NCBI RefSeq assembly: GCF_026210795.1
Contig: NC_089444.1
Location: forward strand, 4,206,501 to 4,270,500
DNA length: 64,000 nucleotides
Direction of reading: 5' to 3'
Origin: Rhizophagus irregularis
Taxonomy: Eukaryota > Glomeromycota > Glomeromycetes > Glomerales > Glomeraceae
The notes beneath the pieces were generated by a model. It had not been told where the DNA came from. It made no database searches and worked only from the letters and a program-made list of their open reading frames with translations. Shown here one piece after another: positions 61,063 to 64,000 of this stretch (the stretch's first letter is position 1; every line of letters starts with the position of its first letter). The position numbers were made by a program, and so were the translations under genes.

Positions 61063-64000
61063 TCAATAATTGACCCGACATTGAAATCTTTTTTGTTGAT
61101 CTTCTGCCGGTAAATACCACTTAACGAACGCTAACCGATGCGTATGGTAGCCATCTGGAAGTTCAACTGTATGCTCAAAGAAGAACTGAACTTGACCAGG
61201 GAACGCTTCAACTATTTCATTTTCTTGTATAAAATTAGCTAATATATATGAATTCTTTTTATATTGAGGTGAAATTACTGATCCGAAAATTTCAGAACCA
61301 ATTCGGACGCGACCAAACTGATTAGCTCGAGGATGAACAATAATCTGCTGGTTTGAATTTCTCAGCTTTATTTGTCTGCTTGAGACATATTTGTTAAATG
61401 ATATAAAATCCAAATTATACGCATCTTTGTAATATTGTACCAAGTGATCGCAAATTTCTTCAGGAAGATTAACCTTTAATCTTGTCGGTTTCATCATTTC
61501 GCCGGGGAATGGTTCCTTGCCAGTAATTGTTTCATCAACATCAAGACGAAAGCTTCTCATGAATCGGTGCATTTCATCAAAATTAAATTCATCGTATGCA
61601 GATAAGCTGCCGACAGATGGCCGAGGGCGTAACAACTTTAATCCTTCTTGGAGTCTCAGATTATCCGATTGATCAGATAATAAATCATCAAGTTTCTGAT
61701 TTTGCATTATGATACGTAGGAGCTCTGACTCAATTTGACGATGTGAATTAGGATACGAACCTAAATACCAAACATTATCATTTAATAATATGGTCGTAAA
61801 AAAAAATTTATCAGCCTCAGAAACTCACCTAAAATACCGTTCATTCTTTCGAACGAAAAACACCAGAACGAATACAAGGGACCATAATCATGGCAGCATT
61901 CAGTAAGATGAAGGGAAAGGTGAATGTTCGGAGTGATGTATTCTGATCCGTAATGTTCTTCGATTAATTTAGCAACAGTTAACAACCGGCTATGTGCTTC
62001 ATTTAATGAATTTCTATCAATAATGCGTGATACTAATAAGAAGCACGCTCTAACGAAATTTGCTAAAATTTTCCTATCAGATTCATCTAAAAGATCCCAA
62101 AGAATCGGTGTAGCATAAATCATGATGAAGGATCTCCATTGATCGGCTGTAAATGCGGAAAATCCATCTCCAGTTGCTATATTATCAGGAACTCTCCCTA
62201 AATCGGCGGGTATTTTGATTCTTTTTGCCCGTTTTTCGATTAATTCGAGGTCAGATTTTGTTAATTTTCCGTTTTCAATCCATAGTCGCTTCACAATCCA
62301 ACGAGTAATCCCGAGAAAAAGACAGTGCATCGGATCCACAATTAGGTGCCTAATCGGATTGAAATAAGGAAGCCTCAACATTTCTGACCAGCGTACATGT
62401 GTATCAGAAACATGTTGTTTTCTTTCTTCATTGGATATGCAGCTCAGCCAACCTTCAGCATTACGTCGATGTTCATCTACACTTCGCTCTCTAAACCATT
62501 CTCCTATATTATCAAATTCCCCGAAGTTTGGCCTTTTGTTATCACCATTTCTTTCAGCGCGTTTATAGCATCTATGGCAGCCAACTAATGCCGATATGTG
62601 GCCACACAATTTTCGCGCCGCGGGGATATCGTTTGAACAGCAAATGACGGCTAATCTGATTCTCTTTCCTGTTGGATGTTTTGATGACACTGGTAAGTCA
62701 AAACCATGCCAAAATTCTAGCAATACATCAACTATCGGGGCAAGGTAATGGTTTATATGGTGTAATTTAACTTCTGTGGGTCCCGGTAGTAGACCAAGTG
62801 TGAGCATGTATTCCTTCTTGAATCTAATATCACGAGGAAGATTACAGATAACGCCATAAATCACACCACAACTATAAGTTCTCGAATCAAATGGCTGGAA
62901 CCAGTCCAGGTTTAACATTATTCCCAGATGAGTATCTGCTGTTTCTGGGGCAAAAAATGGCGAAGGATCTGGGATATCATGTTGTGAGGGAAAAGTTTTC
63001 CAAATATCGCCGTCATAAATATCAAACATTAACCCTTGATTAACACTCCGATTTGTCCATTTTCGTAAAAGCTCTTCAAAACCTGCTCGTTGATACAATG
63101 CAACTAGCTGTGTCTTTAAGCATGGTAGAGGGTAAATCATTATCGGCCGCCAAATATATCCTTTAGATATTGGTACCTTTTTTAATAAGACTGTATTGCA
63201 AGATTTTTGTTGACTCTTTATCGGATGATTTGGGAACTCGACATTGTTGCATCTTGTGCTGGAGTCGGCTGAGCTTTTGGAAATGACTTCTGTTGGATTG
63301 AATAATTTATTACATTGGGGACATACTGCATAAGTATTTGATTTTTTAATAAATCCCATTAGTTTTTTTGCCATATAGGCAGATGAAGGAAAATTTTCAA
63401 ATCTATTCTTATCGATTTCCAATAAAACCAACTTGAAAAATTTAATTAACGCGTCGATTGCCGAATCGGATAGCTGGAATCTTGTTTGATACTTAAAAAT
63501 CCAAAGTAAAATCCATGTATCACTAAAGTTCACGCGTATATTAGAAGTTTCGACAGTATCATCAAAATCGGGAGCAGAAAATTGCTTCATAGTTAATGCT
63601 TCATCATCATCTGATAGCGTTTCATCATCAATTGGCCGAAAATCTTCATCACTATATTGTTGATCAACTTCTGCCGGGTTAATAAATTGATGCCTGGCAT
63701 GCCTAGCATCACGATTTTTAAGCGTTTCATCATCAATTGGCAGAAAATCTTCATCACTATATTGTTGGCAAGCTTCTGCCGGGTTAATAAATTGAAGCCT
63801 GGCATGCCTGCCATCACGATTTTTAATAGTTGCAGGATTCGATCCTGAAACTTTCCTTTTCTTTTTATCAGGTTCTTCCATTGCCAGCCGCAACTTTTCC
63901 TCCTTTGCATAGTGTTTTTCTCTCGTTCTCGACTCAGTCCACTTACCATTGCATTTTTTGCAGTTGCATGGCACTTGTGGTCTTACTTTCGTAGTTTTTG
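61063..64000 (-). CDS. tnp2-type transposase of a CACTA (EnSpm) element, 5' end beyond the window
   Basis: Two exons, 64000-61829 and 61760-61063, with a 68-bp GT-AG intron. From Met at 63974 the product is 947 residues, but the frame stays open to the edge, so the true start may lie outside. Parts: zinc motif CNCKKCNG; a 36-residue tandem duplication (RHARLQFINPAEACQQYSDE); a DUF-like Cys finger (CPQCNKLF); and the tnp2 core with LNLDWFQPFDSRTYSCGVIY, LGLLPGPTEVKLHHINHYLA, LIVDPMHCLFLGITRWIV and WCFSFERMNGILG, containing the likely catalytic Asp, Asp and Glu. It would cut and rejoin CACTA ends. It looks whole within the window. Confidence 0.88.

Noticed and set aside
1-64000. tRNA, rRNA or snRNA genes
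   Set aside because: No convincing cloverleaf, rRNA core or snRNA motif was noticed by eye on either strand; a covariance-model search would be needed to exclude degenerate copies.

Overview
The window is AT-rich eukaryotic DNA made almost entirely of nested mobile elements. Short introns (58-92 bp, GT-AG), LINEs of the jockey/I-like type common in arbuscular mycorrhizal fungi, CACTA and hAT transposons and Polinton-type elements suggest an early-diverging fungus, most likely Rhizophagus/Glomeromycotina. That assignment is inference. No rRNA or tRNA gene and no recognisable housekeeping gene was seen.

Left part (1-13682, minus strand): the 5' end of LINE-A, a probable 3' fragment of a related LINE, and the long, decayed LINE-B. 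All of them interrupt a ~52-bp tandem repeat belonging to Polinton A. LINE-B carries a 161-bp Harbinger-like MITE and a 396-bp hAT-like MITE.

Polinton A (13683-22091, minus, incomplete in the window) and Polinton B (26988-48369, plus, both ends present) are two inverted copies of one family, inserted 4.9 kb apart in a single LINE copy (LINE-C). Polinton B has 464-bp terminal inverted repeats and a 6-bp target duplication. Its parts are a small helical protein, an SF3-type helicase, protein-primed DNA polymerase B, a conserved 156-aa protein, an F-box-like protein, a protein with repeats like the viral 2-cysteine adaptor, an A32/FtsK-type packaging ATPase, a coiled-coil protein, a Gag-like region, a retropepsin-like region, a DDE integrase with chromodomain, and a virus-type zinc ribbon. 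I see no double-jelly-roll capsid. The Gag-plus-retropepsin pair inside a DNA-polymerase-bearing Polinton is the most unusual feature here. Both copies are treated as fossils with a few breaks each.

Polinton B was itself invaded by a 701-bp hAT MITE, a 4.7-kb CACTA-like element (which holds a 689-bp hAT MITE with a triple-hairpin array) and a 1287-bp hAT element with a truncated BED-finger transposase. Each has a clear target-site duplication.

Right part (49-64 kb): LINE-D (minus) with a 234-bp hAT MITE, then a CACTA-type terminus at 51296. Beyond it lie an apparently intact six-exon gene of unknown function (51853-54546), a minisatellite, a fragment of a CACTA transposase, a second CACTA-type end with subterminal repeats, 5'-truncated LINE-E, a small two-zinc-knuckle gene, and a nearly whole, spliced tnp2-type CACTA transposase that runs off the right edge.
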